Shown one piece after another: positions 11,893-13,713 of a stretch of DNA of 13,713 nt. The notes beneath the pieces are model-generated. The model was not told the origin of the DNA. It did not search any database and saw nothing but the letters and a program-made list of their open reading frames with translations. The DNA is taken from the NCBI GenBank assembly GCA_022759165.1, contig JAEMPT010000033.1, positions 1-13,713 of the forward strand, read 5' to 3'. The first letter of the stretch is position 1, and every line of letters begins with the position of its first letter. The stretch is from Thermoprotei archaeon. GTDB lineage: Archaea > Thermoproteota > Thermoprotei_A > Sulfolobales > Fervidicoccaceae. The position numbers and the translations under genes are program-made.

Positions 11893-13203
11893 TTAATGGC
11901 TAAAAGCTTGAGATAACGTCCTTTCATCTTTTCTATCTCTTGGCTGAACGCTGTAGATGCTGGTGAAATAGGTGACACCGTAAGATATGGAGGAGGAGAG
12001 AAGGGCGAAGCCTCCCGCTATAGGTCCTCCAAGTTCGAAGCCGAAAAGAGCAGCAGCGATAGGCGTCTTGCTGCATGCGGAGAGCAAAGATGAGATCCCA
12101 ACTATGATGGAGAGAGATGGAGGCAAATTGAAGAAGGATGCATAGGATAGCCCAACCATGGATCCTATGAAGACCTGAGGCACGAATAGACCGCCGCTCC
12201 CTCCGAAGTTTAGAGTGAGCGTCACGAATATGATCTTCATTATCGCAAGGTAAAATGGAGAAGCGCTGAATGATGAGACCCCTAGGATAGCTTCCTCTAT
12301 CGCCTTTTTCCCATCACCGGTAGCTTCGGGAAAGAAAATGAAACCAAATCCTATTAGCGCTCCAGAGAGAGCTGAGAGGAGGAGATAGACGTATCTATAT
12401 CTTCCCTTTAGCTTTCTGCTCAAGACCTCGTTTATAATTCTACCAGAGCGCATAGACGCTATGAAAAGGAGAGCTACGAAAGAGGAGATCAGGGATAAAA
12501 GAATAGCGTGAAAAAAATAGCTCAGGCCTGGAAAGCTCATATCCCATACCCTAGGGATCCAGGAGATATGAAGCAGATACTTCGCTATCGCGAATGACGT
12601 TAGCGAGGATATGAGAGCATCTATGAAGGATCTCCATTCTCCTCCTTTCCTGTAAAGGACTTCGCATGCATAGGCAGCGGAAGCTATGGGGGTACCAATG
12701 ATCAGAGTCAATCCCGCGGCTGCTCCCGAGAGGAGGGCGGTTCTCCTATCTATTCCAGTCCAGGCTAGCAACTTCCACATCGCTGACGAAACCCCTCCGC
12801 CCAGAAGGAAGGATGGAGCCTCCATTCCAGCGCTCCCGCCCATGCCTATCGTTAAAGCGCTCGCTGTCGCCCTCGAGACCGTATCTCTCAAGCTTATTCG
12901 TCCGCCGTGCTTTATATAAGAGTATATTACGAGCTCAGTCCCCCCAATATGCCTCTTTATGCTCGAGATCTCTATCTCGATGAAGTAAGAGGCTATGAGA
13001 GCGAGGGGGATGATCGCGAGAATAGCGTACTCGTTCTTCTCAAGGACTATTTCCCTCATCCAAACGAAGGCGTGAAAGAGCTCGATGAGGGAAAAGGAGG
13101 AAATGGCAGCGACAGATCCTATGATAAGAGAAGAGAACAGCCTGCCTAGAGCTCTATGTAAGGACAATCTCCTCCTCTCCGCAACGCAAAAGATTAGAAA
13201 CAT
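11893..13203 (-). CDS. ClC-family chloride channel/transporter with divergent selectivity motifs
   Basis: This 436-residue membrane protein has the ClC fold (two inverted halves, about ten or more hydrophobic helices, no CBS domains). The GREGP element reads GMEAPSF (126-132) with E128 as the gating glutamate. GGSGGLFVPQVFIG (334-347) matches the GxFxP segment, and KTPIAAALFGFELGG (379-393) matches the late conserved helix. The first motif, GSGIPE in typical members, reads HIGGTELVI (85-93), so the central anion-binding serine is not conserved. The internal proton glutamate (E203 of E. coli ClC) falls near V182, next to E181. Whether it is a channel, a proton exchanger or has another anion preference cannot be told. 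A TATA element near 13230 lies 27 bp before the ATG, suggesting a leaderless mRNA; a TTG at residue 13 after GGAGGAGA is an alternative start. Confidence 0.88.
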   Translation of the reverse strand: MFLIFCVAERRRLSLHRALGRLFSSLIIGSVAAISSFSLIELFHAFVWMREIVLEKNEYAILAIIPLALIASYFIEIEISSIKRHIGGTELVIYSYIKHGGRISLRDTVSRATASALTIGMGGSAGMEAPSFLLGGGVSSAMWKLLAWTGIDRRTALLSGAAAGLTLIIGTPIASAAYACEVLYRKGGEWRSFIDALISSLTSFAIAKYLLHISWIPRVWDMSFPGLSYFFHAILLSLISSFVALLFIASMRSGRIINEVLSRKLKGRYRYVYLLLSALSGALIGFGFIFFPEATGDGKKAIEEAILGVSSFSASPFYLAIMKIIFVTLTLNFGGSGGLFVPQVFIGSMVGLSYASFFNLPPSLSIIVGISSLLSACSKTPIAAALFGFELGGPIAGGFALLSSSISYGVTYFTSIYSVQPRDRKDERTLSQAFSH

Positions 13204-13223
13204 AACCGATATAAAATTTGCTC

Positions 13224-13242
13224 GCTATATATTCGATATAGC
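13224..13242. promoter_or_regulatory. Inverted-repeat TATA region shared by two divergent genes
   Basis: GCTATAT (13224-13230) and ATATAGC (13236-13242) form a perfect 7-bp inverted repeat around ATTCG. Each arm can serve as a TATA box: towards the ClC gene 27 bp away, and towards the nitrilase-like gene 30-45 bp away. A further AT-rich stretch (13209-13220) lies closer to the ClC start. The symmetry may merely reflect two back-to-back TATA boxes, or it may be a regulator site. Confidence 0.45.
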
Positions 13243-13270
13243 TTACGAAAAATTTTGGAAGGGAATTCAA

Positions 13271-13713
13271 ATGACGGGGAAAAAGATGAGGATAGGGATA
13301 GCGCAGATAAGCAGCGGGAAGGACAAGAGGAGGAACCTGGAGAAGCTGGAGAAGGCGGTCGATGGATCCTCGGCAGACATAATCGTGACTCCCGAGTACT
13401 TCATGTACAACCCATACGGAGATCCTAGGGAGAAGGTTTATGAGGAGGCGGAAGATCTCGATGGATCCTTCGCGAATGCTATGAAAGAGCTTTCCTCCAG
13501 GCTTGGAACGAGCATATTGGCTACACTGTTCACAAAGAACCCCTCTTCTAGGAAAATCTACAACGAGGCCCTTCTCTTCTCACCATCGGGGGAGATATCT
13601 CTTAGGTATAGAAAAGCGCACCTCTTCGATGCATATGGCTACAGGGAATCGGATTTCATGGATAGGGGGAACGAGCCCTCTGCAATCGTTGAGGTCAATG
13701 GATCTAGGATCGC
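13271..13713 (+). CDS. Carbon-nitrogen hydrolase (nitrilase superfamily), 5' part, runs off the right edge
   Basis: The 147 codons visible encode the N-terminal half of a nitrilase-superfamily amidase, which hydrolyses amide or nitrile bonds with a Glu-Lys-Cys triad. The catalytic glutamate is E42 in VTPEYFM (39-45), and the lysine is K115 in YRKAHLFDAYGYRES (113-127). The cysteine elbow lies beyond the window. MRIGIAQISSG (6-16) is the usual first strand and loop. The KAHLFDAYGYRES stretch resembles omega-amidase and Nit-type members, but the substrate cannot be fixed without the second half. GGAAGGGA (13257-13264) is 6 nt before the ATG. It is divergent from the ClC gene across a 67-bp gap. 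Confidence 0.9.
   Translation, partial: MTGKKMRIGIAQISSGKDKRRNLEKLEKAVDGSSADIIVTPEYFMYNPYGDPREKVYEEAEDLDGSFANAMKELSSRLGTSILATLFTKNPSSRKIYNEALLFSPSGEISLRYRKAHLFDAYGYRESDFMDRGNEPSAIVEVNGSRI

Overview
The window looks like chromosomal DNA from a thermophilic archaeon, most likely a member of the Thermoproteota (Crenarchaeota); a korarchaeal lineage cannot be excluded. The reasons are: AT-rich TATA boxes, some with purine-rich BRE-like flanks, about 20-27 bp in front of many starts; a single-OB-fold, Gly/Arg-tailed SSB of the Sulfolobus type; heavy use of AGG/AGA and ATA codons; and a methionine synthase split into two genes. No rRNA, tRNA, complete insertion sequence or convincing CRISPR array was found.

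Bases 1-3600 hold part of the [NiFe]-hydrogenase maturation set: hypF (partial) and hypD on the minus strand, divergent from hypE and hypC on the plus strand. Together they build the Fe(CN)2CO unit: HypF and HypE make the cyanide ligands, and HypC and HypD form the scaffold. hypA, hypB and the hydrogenase itself are not in view. HypF similarity stops at about base 120, and the outer 120 bases look foreign to it.

Bases 3600-7450 carry single genes: an alpha/beta hydrolase (minus), a MarC-family membrane protein (minus), a stand-alone class II glutamine amidotransferase (plus) and a glutamate/aspartate-type sodium symporter (plus). The 4220-4420 gap contains several small hairpins.

Bases 7570-10434 form a methionine locus. 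A two-gene operon encodes a zinc-free MetE N-terminal-like protein followed by a zinc-site-bearing core MetE, with a divergent gene for a barrel protein resembling methylenetetrahydrofolate reductase. A small ferredoxin follows at 10543-10785.

The convergent gap 10786-11048 contains the most unusual signal: a GC-rich RNA candidate on the minus strand. It has its own TATA box, a long hairpin whose seven-base loop is exactly the Shine-Dalgarno consensus GGAGGUG, and a T-run after the hairpin. Beyond it lie a two-gene ssb / PqqD-like operon (minus), a ClC-type chloride channel or transporter (minus), and the 5' part of a divergent nitrilase-family gene that runs off the right edge.
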